Assembly (NCBI GenBank): GCA_016715195.1
Contig: JADKBB010000004.1
Location: 62,001 to 126,000 of the forward strand
Length of the DNA stretch: 64,000 nt
DNA from: Candidatus Villigracilis proximus
GTDB lineage: Bacteria; Chloroflexota; Anaerolineae; Anaerolineales; Villigracilaceae
Direction of reading: 5' to 3'
A program made the position numbers and the translations under genes. The notes under the pieces are model-generated. The model had not been told where the DNA came from and ran no database searches. It saw only the letters and a list, made by a program, of their open reading frames with translations. Shown in pieces: positions 1 through 8,205 of this stretch. Each line of letters opens with the position of its first letter. Positions within the stretch are counted from its first letter, which is position 1.

Positions 1-2
1 CC

Positions 3-500
3 TTCAACAATTTATATCTCGTGATGTACTTCCCGCAATTTGAAGAGGAGATGAAAACCCTGCTCGGTTCAGACTGGGACCCAAGCCTGAATCGGCAAAA
101 TGCATTGGACTCATCCCAAGCTGCCGCCGCCAAAGACTCCGCTGACGCATTCACCTGGTTTAATCTTGGCAGTAACCTGGTCTACTTTGACCGCTATGAA
201 GAAGCAGCACTGGCTTATGACAAAGCGCGCGAGCTTGGTCTGCCTTTGCGTATGTTCCGCTATCAATTCGGGCCGTTCCTGGCATATTTCCACTCAAACA
301 GGAATGAAGACCTGCTTGTCTTAACCGATTACGCCAGAGGCATAACAGATATGTCTGAAGAAGCATGGCTATGGTATGGCTTTGGGTTATATCGTAACGG
401 CGATTACAGCGGCGCACTCAAAGCATGGGAAAAAGCGGATAAAATTAATCCTAACTTTTTTGAAGATCAGGCACAAAAGGCAATTGATCTGGTTCAATGA
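3..500 (+). CDS. TPR-containing protein, C-terminal part (5' end outside window)
   Basis: The frame is open from base 3 of the window, so the protein starts upstream; the GTG/ATG at 21-26 are internal codons. The visible 165 residues hold at least two TPR-like helical pairs, one around the segment with WFNLGSNLVYFDRYEEA and one around WLWYGFGLYRNGDYSGAL followed by an INP turn. In Chloroflexota this arrangement commonly forms the C-terminus of secreted C39-like cysteine peptidases with TPR tails; that assignment is from memory of the family and the catalytic half is not in the window. Stop TGA at 498-500. TPR character is seen; the peptidase assignment is inference. Confidence 0.75.
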   Translation, partial: FNNLYLVMYFPQFEEEMKTLLGSDWDPSLNRQNALDSSQAAAAKDSADAFTWFNLGSNLVYFDRYEEAALAYDKARELGLPLRMFRYQFGPFLAYFHSNRNEDLLVLTDYARGITDMSEEAWLWYGFGLYRNGDYSGALKAWEKADKINPNFFEDQAQKAIDLVQ

Positions 501-525
501 TCTGTTTATGTGACGTAAAATTATG

Positions 526-593
526 TCACCCCTTCGGGGTTGATATTTCTACCACGCGTTATATCTACAATCATTTCATCTCTTCGAGATTGG
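526..593. repeat. two homologous REP-like hairpins, 50-bp period
   Basis: TCACCCCTTCGGGGTTGA at 526-543 and TCATCTCTTCGAGATTGG at 576-593 are copies of the same 18-base unit exactly 50 bases apart. Both fold into a 5-bp stem closing a TTC loop. Two stem pairs differ between copies as compensated changes (529/539 C-G becomes T-A at 579/589; 531/537 C-G becomes T-A at 581/587), so pairing appears to be conserved rather than sequence. Confidence 0.55.
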
Positions 594-607
594 TGTTGGG
601 ATCATCA

Positions 608-762
608 GACCTCTTGCAAAAGTCTGTTTTTTTCACAACCTGCAGGGTAATAAGACACAAAGCCTCGACACTTGCACCGCGTTACAGTTCAGTGCAGTGA
701 AACTCAAGGGCAAAAAACTTAGTGATTTTGTAGTTTACAGCGCTTTACTTATGCAAGAGGTC
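608..762. repeat. 155-bp inverted-repeat-bounded element (possible IS/MITE remnant)
   Basis: GACCTCTTGCAAAAGT at 608-623 is matched by its reverse complement at 747-762 with one mismatch (15/16). The 123-bp interior has no coding potential. No clear target-site duplication flanks it. Terminal repeats of this kind occur at ends of insertion sequences, but no transposase is present, so element status is uncertain. Confidence 0.35.
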
Positions 763-1064
763 AAATCTACTAATTCAAGTTGCCGTCATGTAAAAAAGTC
801 CGGAACCATTGCCATAGATTTTGTATTGACCGGAAAAGCCCCGAACATGTTTACTGCGGAGCGCATACAGAATAAATTTATAAAATCCTCGAAGATCTGT
901 GGGTTTCGCGGCAAAAGCGGGTCTCCTAAAACGTCCCAACTTTAAGCCAGCAACTTGTAATACGCAATTCATTTCGATCAAAAAAGAATTTATCCGGGTC
1001 TTAAAATCAAACCATCAGGTTGCTACCATTCCATAAAAATATTTTATATCCTTACAAGGTATCC

Positions 1065-2009
1065 ATGAAAAAAACGTTTCTCCCGCTTATTATCTTGTTC
1101 CTCGCAGCTTGTCAAAGTACGAATACGCCTTTCGCGCCAACGGCTACGGCAGAGGCGATCATGACATCCACGGCCACAGTGGTTCCATTGACAGCGACAC
1201 CTGTCGCCACATCCACCCCCATCCCTACCGCTACCCCTGAGACGGTGAAAATTTCACCGATCGACGGTATGACTCAACTCTTTGTTCCGGCTGGGACAGT
1301 CAAGATGGGCGGGTTGGATGTGCTGCTTGAAAACGATGAATTACCCGCGCATTCCGTTCAGCTCAATGCATTCTGGGTCGACCAAGTGGAAGTGGTCAAT
1401 GGGATGTATGCATTATGTGTTGAAGCCGGAGTATGCAGACCGCCGGCCAACGTTACCTCAGATAATCGGCTGGATTATTATGGCAATCCTGAATTTCAAG
1501 ATTACCCCGTGATCCAGGTCACATGGTATGACGCGAACGCATACTGTCAATGGGCAGGGCGGCGCCTCCCCACCGAAGCGGAATGGGAACGCGCCGCACG
1601 CGGTGACAGTGTAAATACCTACCCTTGGGGCGGGGAATTGCCGAATGCGAATAATTCCAACTCGTTAAATATTGTCGGGGATACCACGCGTGTTGGCACG
1701 TATGCGACAGGGATCAGTCCATTTGGCGCGTTGGATATGGCGGGCAATGTTTGGGAATGGGTGGCTGATTTTTATAAAGGGAACTATTACGCAGAGTCTC
1801 CGGCGGATAATCCCACGGGCCCGGAGAATGGCGGGTTGAACTCCATGCGTGTGATCCGTGGCGGATCGTTTCAAGATGACGCTTCGATGTTAAGAATTTC
1901 AAACCGTGGATATGAAGCCGGGCCGGATCCTTCCGCTTTGCAAAATGATGCCGCATACTACGGACGCAGTTCTGCAAAGATCGGATTCAGATGCGTGAGT
2001 GCTCCTTAA
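1065..2009 (+). CDS. FGE-sulfatase (SUMF1-fold) domain lipoprotein
   Basis: 314 aa. I start at the ATG at 1065 because it gives a lipoprotein signal peptide with lipobox L-A-A-C (Cys16); an upstream in-frame TTG at 1020 would bury it. Residues 17-60 are a Ser/Thr/Pro-rich linker as in tethered lipoproteins. Residues 66-314 carry the formylglycine-generating-enzyme fold signatures: a VPAGTVKMGG start, RLPTEAEWERAARG, GNVWEWVADFY, RGGSF and terminal GFRC. The active-site cysteine pair that true FGE has shortly after the RGGSF-type motif is absent (the following residues are QDDASMLRISNRG), so it is probably not a sulfatase activator but one of the many surface FGE-fold proteins, whose ligand is unknown. 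No terminator is evident before the metK promoter. Confidence 0.85.
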   Translation: MKKTFLPLIILFLAACQSTNTPFAPTATAEAIMTSTATVVPLTATPVATSTPIPTATPETVKISPIDGMTQLFVPAGTVKMGGLDVLLENDELPAHSVQLNAFWVDQVEVVNGMYALCVEAGVCRPPANVTSDNRLDYYGNPEFQDYPVIQVTWYDANAYCQWAGRRLPTEAEWERAARGDSVNTYPWGGELPNANNSNSLNIVGDTTRVGTYATGISPFGALDMAGNVWEWVADFYKGNYYAESPADNPTGPENGGLNSMRVIRGGSFQDDASMLRISNRGYEAGPDPSALQNDAAYYGRSSAKIGFRCVSAP

Positions 2010-2051
2010 AATAAGAATCAACTAACAGTTACGAAAGAAGCGGTATTTATC

Positions 2052-2080
2052 TTTACGCTTCCCCTTGCTTATGGTATTAT
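2052..2080 (+). promoter_or_regulatory. predicted sigma-70-type promoter of metK
   Basis: TTTACG (2052-2057) and TATTAT (2075-2080) are separated by 17 bp, placing a start near 2087, about 25 bases before the riboswitch aptamer. Prediction by eye from consensus. Confidence 0.5.
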
Positions 2081-2111
2081 CCCAAAACAATTCAATAGCC
2101 CCAATACGGCG

Positions 2112-2219
2112 CTCTTATCCAGAGAGACGGAGGGAACGGCCCTGCGATGTCTCGACAACCAGTCAGCGAAAGTTGAATATGGTGCCAAATCCGACAGATA
2201 CATTTCTGGGAGATGAGAG
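2112..2219 (+). promoter_or_regulatory. SAM-I (S-box) riboswitch aptamer
   Basis: The stretch has the S-box landmarks in order: P1 5' strand CTCTTATC (2112-2119), AGAGAGACGGAGGGA, a GGCCCT strand, CGACAACC, the GGTGCCAAATCC block, and P1 3' strand GATGAGAG (2212-2219), which pairs with the 5' strand through one G-U. It sits directly upstream of metK, whose product makes SAM, so SAM binding should switch off its own synthesis. Identification is by recognised sequence and fold, not a covariance search. Confidence 0.93.
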
Positions 2220-2278
2220 GGTAGATAGCATTATGCATAATTGCCCTTTCGCACGCTGAAAGGGCAATTATATTTTCT
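2215..2278 (+). terminator. riboswitch expression platform: antiterminator / intrinsic terminator
   Basis: A 14-bp perfect stem (2237-2250 with 2258-2271, loop GCACGCT) followed by ATTTTCTT forms an intrinsic terminator. GAGAGGG at 2215-2221, overlapping the 3' strand of P1, can pair over 7 bases (one G-U) with CCCTTTC at 2244-2250 inside the terminator arm. P1 and the antiterminator are therefore mutually exclusive: with SAM bound, P1 closes and the terminator forms. The metK ribosome binding site lies just beyond. Confidence 0.85.
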
Positions 2279-2291
2279 TAAGGAGAAACAA

Positions 2292-3503
2292 ATGAGTAAC
2301 ACTTTTATGTCTTCACCGAGTTTGATGTTCACATCAGAATCGGTCACCGAAGGACACCCTGATAAGATCTGCGATCAGATCTCGGACGCAGTTTTGGATG
2401 CCTGTCTTGAGCAGGATCCGATGTCGCGTGTGGCTTGTGAAACCGCAGTGAAAACCGGTTTCGTGGCATTGTTGGGCGAAATCACAACCAATGCGTATGT
2501 AAATTTTGATGAGCTCGTGCGCAAAGTGGTGAATGAGATCGGCTACGATAGCAGCGACAAAGGCTTTGACGGCAATACTTGTGCCGTGCTTTCAGCCGTT
2601 GCCAGCCAGAGCGCAGATATCGCTTTGGGCGTTGACCATGCGATGGAAGATAAAAGCGGTGAAATGAAAGACGCCGGCATTGAACATGTGGGTGCGGGCG
2701 ATCAGGGCATGATGTTTGGCTTTGCCTGTAATGAAACCCCGACCTTAATGCCGATGCCAATTTACATGGCGCATAAATTATCACGCCGCTTAAGCGAGTT
2801 GCGTAAAAATGGCACGCTTCCCTGGCTGCGCCCCGATGGCAAGAGTCAGGTAACTGTTGAATATTCTCAGGGCAGACCCAAACGCATTGATACAGTTTTG
2901 ATTTCAACACAACACGCGCCTGAGATTTCTCAATCTGAGATCATGGAACTGGTCAGTGAGCATATCATTTATCCAACGTTGCCTGAAGGTTTGGTGGATA
3001 AGAATTTGAAGGTCTTCATTAATCCCACCGGCCGTTTTGTTATCGGCGGTCCAATGGGTGATGCGGGTGTGACCGGCCGTAAGATCATCGTGGATACCTA
3101 CGGCGGCATGGGTCGTCATGGCGGCGGTGCATTCTCAGGGAAAGACCCCACAAAGGTCGATCGCTCTGCTGCGTATGCCGCGCGCTATGTAGCCAAGAAC
3201 ATTGTGGCTGCTGGTTTGGCTGACCGCGTGGAAGTGCAGGTAGCGTACGCCATCGGTGTGGCTCACCCACTCTCTGTCAATGTTGAGACTTTTGGCACCG
3301 CTAAAATTGCGGATGAAAAAATCTCTGCACTCGTCAGCGAATTCTTTGACCTGCGCCCCGGTGCGATTATCCATGACCTCGACCTGCGCCGCCCGATCTA
3401 TCGCAAGACCGCCGCGTACGGTCACTTTGGCCGCGACGATATCGAGTTCCCATGGGAAAAGACTGATAAGGCCGCTGCTTTGAAGAAGGCTGCGGGGTTG
3501 TAA
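2292..3503 (+). CDS. metK: S-adenosylmethionine synthetase
   Basis: 403 aa, the usual length for bacterial MetK. It forms S-adenosylmethionine from methionine and ATP in the cytoplasm. Seen: the nucleotide-binding GHPDKICDQ at residues 21-29, the hexapeptide GAGDQG at 134-139, and the phosphate-binding loop GGGAFSGKDPTKVDRSA at 277-293. The ATG at 2292 is chosen because AAGGAG precedes it by about 6 bases; an open frame continues further upstream into the terminator but has no start support. The gene is controlled by the SAM-I riboswitch upstream and closed by a strong terminator. It is the last housekeeping gene before the surface-protein island. Confidence 0.98.
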   Translation: MSNTFMSSPSLMFTSESVTEGHPDKICDQISDAVLDACLEQDPMSRVACETAVKTGFVALLGEITTNAYVNFDELVRKVVNEIGYDSSDKGFDGNTCAVLSAVASQSADIALGVDHAMEDKSGEMKDAGIEHVGAGDQGMMFGFACNETPTLMPMPIYMAHKLSRRLSELRKNGTLPWLRPDGKSQVTVEYSQGRPKRIDTVLISTQHAPEISQSEIMELVSEHIIYPTLPEGLVDKNLKVFINPTGRFVIGGPMGDAGVTGRKIIVDTYGGMGRHGGGAFSGKDPTKVDRSAAYAARYVAKNIVAAGLADRVEVQVAYAIGVAHPLSVNVETFGTAKIADEKISALVSEFFDLRPGAIIHDLDLRRPIYRKTAAYGHFGRDDIEFPWEKTDKAAALKKAAGL

Positions 3504-3538
3504 GGTAGTAATTAGGTAATTGGTAACTAGTAATTAGG

Positions 3539-3574
3539 AAGAGCCGCGAGACCATGGTCTCGCGGCTCTTTTTT
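3539..3574 (+). terminator. metK terminator
   Basis: A perfect 32-base palindrome (3539-3570, arms of 16) followed by a run of T to 3574. Confidence 0.9.
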
Positions 3575-3588
3575 GATTGTTATGATGC

Positions 3589-3616
3589 TTAACAGTTTTG
3601 ATGGCAGTAGTAAAAT
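3589..3616 (+). promoter_or_regulatory. predicted promoter of the first SLH gene
   Basis: TTAACA (3589-3594) and TAAAAT (3611-3616) with 16-bp spacing, about 57 bases upstream of the ATG at 3673. Consensus-based prediction. Confidence 0.4.
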
Positions 3617-3672
3617 AGCCTCATGTATGAAATATCCCATTATTAAAATCGATCCATCAAACAGGAGTGGTT

Positions 3673-5826
3673 ATGATTACTAAAAAATCGATCTTCAAGA
3701 TATACCCAATTTTACTTATCATTATTCTTTTCCTAGGGGTCGTACCGTCTGAAAATGCTGCCTCGGCGTCCGCTCTAAATAACGAGGGGCTGTCAACTCA
3801 ATCTGATATCAATGTAAATGATTGGGCGCAGATCAAAACTCTGCTGCCCGGTGCAACATCAATCCCAGATACTCAACAAGCTTATATAAAAGCGTCCAAC
3901 ACGGGAATAGGCGATCACTTTGGTTATGCAGTGTCAGTCTCTGGAGATACCGTGGCTGTTGGAGCATATTATGAAGACAGCAACGCCACTGGCGTAAATG
4001 GAGATGCAGCGAATAATTCGGCTGCCGACTCCGGGGCCGTATACATCTTTACATATGCTGGAGGCACATGGAGCCAGCAAGCCTACTTGAAAGCTTCCAA
4101 TACTGGGGCTGGAGATTACTTTGGCACCGCAGTATCAATCTCTGGCGACACCCTTGTGGTTGGAGCAAATGAAGAGGATAGTAATGCAACGGGTATAAAC
4201 GGGAATCAGGCAGACAACTCAACAAATGCTTCTGGCGCGGCCTATATTTTTACTCGCACAGGAAATGTGTGGACTCAGCAAGCCTACTTAAAAGCCTCCA
4301 ACACTGATGCAGATGATCAGTTTGGCATGACCGTATCGATCTCTGGCGATACAGTCGCAATTGGCTCATCGGGAGAAGATAGTAACGCCAATAGTGTGAA
4401 TGGAGATCAGGGAAATAATTCACTCGATGCCTCCGGTGCAGTCTATGTCTTTACCCGCAGCGGAACTACCTGGAGTCAACAGGCATATCTAAAAGCCTCC
4501 AACACCGAAAGCAGCGACGCATTTAGTTCTGCCATCTCTCTCTCCGATAATACACTCGTAGTCGGAGCAGTTGGAGAATCTAGTAATGCAACTGGGGTAA
4601 ATGGAAATGAAGGAAACAATTCAGAACCCTCTTCTGGAGCGGCTTATGTATTTACCCGCAGCGGAACAACCTGGAGTCAGCAAGCGTATCTAAAAGCCTC
4701 CAACACCGAAAACAGCGACGCATTTGGTTCTGCAGTATCAGTTTCTGGAGATACAGTTGTCGTGGGGGCACATGAAGAGGATAGTAATGCAACGGGTGTA
4801 AATGGAGATGAAGAAGACAATTCAGAAGGCTTTTCTGGAGCGGCTTATGTGTTTACCCGCAGCGGAACAATCTGGAGCCAGCAGGCATATCTAAAAGCCT
4901 CCAATTCAGGATCAATCGACCAATTTGGTTCTGCCATCTCACTCTCCGGTAATACACTCGTGGTTGGGGGATTTGGAGAATCTAGTAATGCAACCGGGAC
5001 AAATGGAAATCAAGCCGACGACTACTTATATTTTGCCTCGGGCGCGGCCTATGTCTTCACTCGCAGCGGAACAACCTGGAGCCAGCAAGCTTACTTAAAA
5101 GCTTCCAATACAGGATCTGAAGACTACTTTGGCTGGGCAGTCTCTGTTGATGGGAACAGACTTGTTATCGGAGCTGATGAGGAATCCAGTAATGCGACGG
5201 GTGTCAACGGAGATGGAACGAACAATACAGGCTACATCTCTGGTGCAGCATATATTTTTAGTACTACCCCCATCTTTACTGATGTTTCGTTTAGTTACTG
5301 GGCAAACACTTACATCGAACGCCTATATAACGCCGGCATCACGGGCGGATGCGGCACAGGTATTTACTGCCCAGATAATTCAGTCACTCGCGCACAAATG
5401 GCAATCTTCTTATTGAAGGGGATTCATGGCTCAAGTTACACCCCGCCCGTCGTAGGAGGCAGCACAGGCTTTGGCGATGTCGCAACCAATTACTGGGCTG
5501 CCGCATGGATCAAGCAATTAGCTGCCGAAGGCATCACCGGCGGCTGTGGCGGCGGGAATTACTGTCCCGATAACACCGTCACCCGTGCGCAAATGGCAGT
5601 CTTCTTAATGAAAGCGAAGAACGGCTCCAACTATAGTCCGCCCGGCGTGGGAGGCAGTACTGGCTTTAGCGATGTGGCAACCAATTATTGGGCTGCGGCT
5701 TTCATCAAGCAACTCGTCGCTGACAGCATCACCGCTGGTTGCGGCAATGGAAATTACTGTCCTAAAGACTCGGTCACACGGGCACAGATGGCGGTGTTTT
5801 TAGTGAAGGCGTTTAATTTGCCGTAG
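3673..5826 (+). CDS. FG-GAP-like seven-repeat propeller protein with SLH-like C-terminus
   Basis: 717 aa. The ATG at 3673 is preferred over the GTG two codons earlier because CAGGAG lies at 3662-3667. An N-terminal signal peptide (charged start, hydrophobic ILLIIILFLGVV) points to secretion. The body has seven repeats of about 60 residues, each with a QQAYLKASN strand, a D-x-FG turn, GDTVAVGA and a DSNATGVNG acidic loop resembling integrin FG-GAP calcium loops; seven repeats fit one closed beta-propeller. The last 186 residues are three SLH-like repeats with Cys pairs, ending FNLP. It is the most diverged of four FG-GAP paralogues here (others end at 31461, 36656 and 59585) and one of only two SLH genes on the + strand. 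Ligand unknown. Confidence 0.85.
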   Translation: MITKKSIFKIYPILLIIILFLGVVPSENAASASALNNEGLSTQSDINVNDWAQIKTLLPGATSIPDTQQAYIKASNTGIGDHFGYAVSVSGDTVAVGAYYEDSNATGVNGDAANNSAADSGAVYIFTYAGGTWSQQAYLKASNTGAGDYFGTAVSISGDTLVVGANEEDSNATGINGNQADNSTNASGAAYIFTRTGNVWTQQAYLKASNTDADDQFGMTVSISGDTVAIGSSGEDSNANSVNGDQGNNSLDASGAVYVFTRSGTTWSQQAYLKASNTESSDAFSSAISLSDNTLVVGAVGESSNATGVNGNEGNNSEPSSGAAYVFTRSGTTWSQQAYLKASNTENSDAFGSAVSVSGDTVVVGAHEEDSNATGVNGDEEDNSEGFSGAAYVFTRSGTIWSQQAYLKASNSGSIDQFGSAISLSGNTLVVGGFGESSNATGTNGNQADDYLYFASGAAYVFTRSGTTWSQQAYLKASNTGSEDYFGWAVSVDGNRLVIGADEESSNATGVNGDGTNNTGYISGAAYIFSTTPIFTDVSFSYWANTYIERLYNAGITGGCGTGIYCPDNSVTRAQMAIFLLKGIHGSSYTPPVVGGSTGFGDVATNYWAAAWIKQLAAEGITGGCGGGNYCPDNTVTRAQMAVFLMKAKNGSNYSPPGVGGSTGFSDVATNYWAAAFIKQLVADSITAGCGNGNYCPKDSVTRAQMAVFLVKAFNLP

Positions 5827-5842
5827 AGACAAGTAGTTCATG

Positions 5843-5886
5843 AATCAAAAGAGCCGCGAGACCTTGGTCTTACGGCTCTTTTGATT
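5843..5886 (+). terminator. intrinsic terminator
   Basis: AATCAAAAGAGCCG... at 5843 pairs with ...CGGCTCTTTTGATT ending at 5886, with an A-rich left and T-rich right arm, directly after the FG-GAP gene. Confidence 0.85.
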
Positions 5887-5984
5887 CCCCATCCCGATAA
5901 TAAACATCTTATTTGTCATAGTACAATGGTTGCTTATGTTTGGAAAACTTCATCCAAATCATTACAGCCAAAAAAGGAGAGGGT

Positions 5985-8072
5985 ATGTTTACAAAAAATA
6001 AGATTTCCAAAATGTTCTCAGCATTATTCATCGTGATGTTTTTATTGGCAGGTGTATTCCCCGCCCAAGCGGAATCGCTTGCAAAACCATTATCCGCCAG
6101 CGGAGATTTCCTCTGGGCTAAGGGTTTTGGCGGAACGGACCTTGATTACGGCAGATCCATCGCTGTAGACTTAAACGGTAATGTTTACACAACCGGGCAT
6201 TTTCAAGATACTGTCGACTTTGACCCCGGCGCTGCCACATTTAACCTGACCAGCATCGGTGGAACTGATATTTTTATCTCCAAACTTGATAGCAGCGGAA
6301 ACTTTGTCTGGGCTAAAAGAATGGGGAGTACAAACTCAGACAGTGGCAGTCAATATGATGATTCCAATGACATCGCCCTAGACTCAAACGGCAATGTCTA
6401 TGTCACCGGGCAATTTCAAGGGACTGCCGACTTTAACCCTGGCGCTGCTACATTTAACCTGACCAGCGTTGGTATAGTGGATATATTCATCGTCAAACTC
6501 GATACCGACGGAAACTTCGTCTGGGCCAAAGGCATCGGTGGATCAAGTTGGGATTACGCATCATCCATCGCCATAGACTCAAACGGAAACGTCCTCACAA
6601 CAGGGCGCATAGAAAGTGCGTCTGCCGACTTTGACCCCGGCGTAGGTATTGCCACCGTGAATACCATTGGCGATGGTGATGTCTTCATTTCCAAGCTCGA
6701 TACCAACGGAAACTTCGTCTGGGCAAAAGTCATGGGCAGCGTTTCTTCTGAGGGCGGACTCGGCATCGCCGTAGACTCAAGCGGTAACGTTCACACGACG
6801 GGCTACTTTAACCAAACTGTGGACTTTGACCCCGGCGCAGGCACATTCAATATAACCACTGTTGATCAAGCCTCCTTCACTTCCAAGCTTGACAGCGCCG
6901 GTAATTTTCTTTGGGCTAAGAGCAACGGCGGCGACGTATCCGTGGATATTGCCTTAGACTCAAATGGCAATGTTTATACAACAGGATATTTCTATGGCCT
7001 CACTGATTTCGATCCCGACGCAGTGGCCGTATTCAATCTGAACAACATAGGAGACCTGGGCATCTACATCTCCAAGCTGAACAGTAACGGCGGCTTCGTT
7101 TGGGCCAAAGCATTGGATGGAAACGGAACAATCCCTCCCACTGGTGATAGCTTTAAATATAGCTACGGCATCGCCGTAGACTCAATCGGTAATGTTTACA
7201 CAACAGGTGAGTTTGACGGCATTGCAGATTTTGACCCCGGTGCAGCTACCTTCAACCTAACCAACCCAAGCGTCTATACGGATGCCTACATCTCCAAGCT
7301 GGATACCGACGGCAACTTCGTCTGGGCCAAGAGCTTAAGCGGTATGGACTATACATCGGGGCGAGCCATCACATTAGATTCGCAAGGCAACGTCTACACA
7401 ACCGGAGCCTTTGACGGCACCGGAGATTTTGACCCTGGCACAGGCACAGCCAACTTAACCAGCCTTGGTGATGTTGATGTTTTTATCTCCAAACTTGAAA
7501 ACAAACTATCTACATTTGCAGATGTGCCAACATCCTATTGGGCAAATAGCTACATCGAACGCCTATACGGTGCTGGCATAACTGGTGGCTGCTCAAACAT
7601 CCCGTTAAATTACTGCCCCGATAGTACTGTCACCCGCGCGCAAATGGCGATCTTCTTATTGAAAGGGATTCACGGTTCAAGTTATGCGCCGCCTGCTGTG
7701 AATGGCAATACCAACTTTGGCGATGTCGCCACCGATTACTGGGCAGCCGCATGGATCAAGCAACTCGCTGCCGAAGGCATCACCGGCGGATGCGGCGGTG
7801 GAAACTACTGCCCCGATAACACCGTCACCCGGGCACAGATGGCTGTCTTCTTAATGAAAGCCAAGAACGGCTCCAGTTACAGTCCGCCCGCTGTGGGAAG
7901 CAGTACTGGCTTTGGTGATGTGGCAACCAATTATTGGGCTGCGGCTTTCATCAAGCAACTCGTTGCTGACAGCATCACTGCTGGTTGCGGCAATGGGAAT
8001 TACTGTCCTGAAGACTCGGTCACAAGAGCACAGATGGCGGTCTTCCTCGTCAAGGCTTTCAACCTGCCATAG
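5985..8072 (+). CDS. SBBP-like seven-repeat propeller protein with SLH-like C-terminus
   Basis: 695 aa. The start at 5985 follows AAGGAGAG at 5974-5981; the open frame upstream of it lacks support. Signal peptide MFTKNKISKMFSALFIVMFL... ends near AQAES. Seven repeats follow, each with FVWAK, a SNGNVYTTG strand and an ADFDPG loop, the pattern of SBBP (seven-bladed beta-propeller) proteins; seven copies imply a single propeller. The D-F-D-P-G loops are acidic and could bind calcium. The last ~187 residues hold three SLH-like repeats ending FNLP. Its downstream terminator is broken (see 8091-8205). Function beyond surface display is not visible. Confidence 0.85.
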   Translation: MFTKNKISKMFSALFIVMFLLAGVFPAQAESLAKPLSASGDFLWAKGFGGTDLDYGRSIAVDLNGNVYTTGHFQDTVDFDPGAATFNLTSIGGTDIFISKLDSSGNFVWAKRMGSTNSDSGSQYDDSNDIALDSNGNVYVTGQFQGTADFNPGAATFNLTSVGIVDIFIVKLDTDGNFVWAKGIGGSSWDYASSIAIDSNGNVLTTGRIESASADFDPGVGIATVNTIGDGDVFISKLDTNGNFVWAKVMGSVSSEGGLGIAVDSSGNVHTTGYFNQTVDFDPGAGTFNITTVDQASFTSKLDSAGNFLWAKSNGGDVSVDIALDSNGNVYTTGYFYGLTDFDPDAVAVFNLNNIGDLGIYISKLNSNGGFVWAKALDGNGTIPPTGDSFKYSYGIAVDSIGNVYTTGEFDGIADFDPGAATFNLTNPSVYTDAYISKLDTDGNFVWAKSLSGMDYTSGRAITLDSQGNVYTTGAFDGTGDFDPGTGTANLTSLGDVDVFISKLENKLSTFADVPTSYWANSYIERLYGAGITGGCSNIPLNYCPDSTVTRAQMAIFLLKGIHGSSYAPPAVNGNTNFGDVATDYWAAAWIKQLAAEGITGGCGGGNYCPDNTVTRAQMAVFLMKAKNGSSYSPPAVGSSTGFGDVATNYWAAAFIKQLVADSITAGCGNGNYCPEDSVTRAQMAVFLVKAFNLP

Positions 8073-8090
8073 AAGTTATTCGTTCATGAA

Positions 8091-8205
8091 TCAAAGAGCC
8101 GCGAGACCATGGTCCGGTCTCATCATCTATTTTTCTCACGAACTAAACTGTCCGGTGGAGAAATTATTTCAAAACTTTCTTAAACACAAGGGCACGGTCA
8201 ATTCT
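8091..8205. other. rearranged convergent intergenic region with a half-terminator
   Basis: After the stop at 8072 the left arm of the terminator type used by the two preceding genes (TCAAAGAGCCGCGAGACCAT) is present, but the matching right arm is missing and the sequence changes at about 8112. A shorter hairpin, GAGACC (8103-8108) with GGTCTC (8116-8121), followed by ATCTATTTTTC may still work. No terminator is seen for the leftward protease gene that ends at 8206. The loss marks a probable recombination junction. Confidence 0.5.

Larger units (their letters stand above)
501..1064. other. intergenic region, no convincing gene
   Basis: This 564-bp stretch separates the TPR protein from the lipoprotein gene. 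Short open frames of 67-82 codons exist but have no ribosome binding site and no recognisable domain. It contains two homologous small hairpins (526-593) and a long-spaced inverted repeat (608-762). From 763 to about 1050 I see nothing recognisable. A weak AAGG lies just before the ATG at 1065. Confidence 0.6.

Noticed and set aside
497..945. Two short + frames (67 and 82 codons) in the first intergenic region
   Set aside because: No Shine-Dalgarno sequence or recognisable domain, and they overlap the hairpins and inverted repeat.
1065..2009. The FGE-fold lipoprotein as a formylglycine-generating enzyme that activates sulfatases
   Set aside because: The expected active-site cysteines after RGGSF are missing and no sulfatase gene is in the window.
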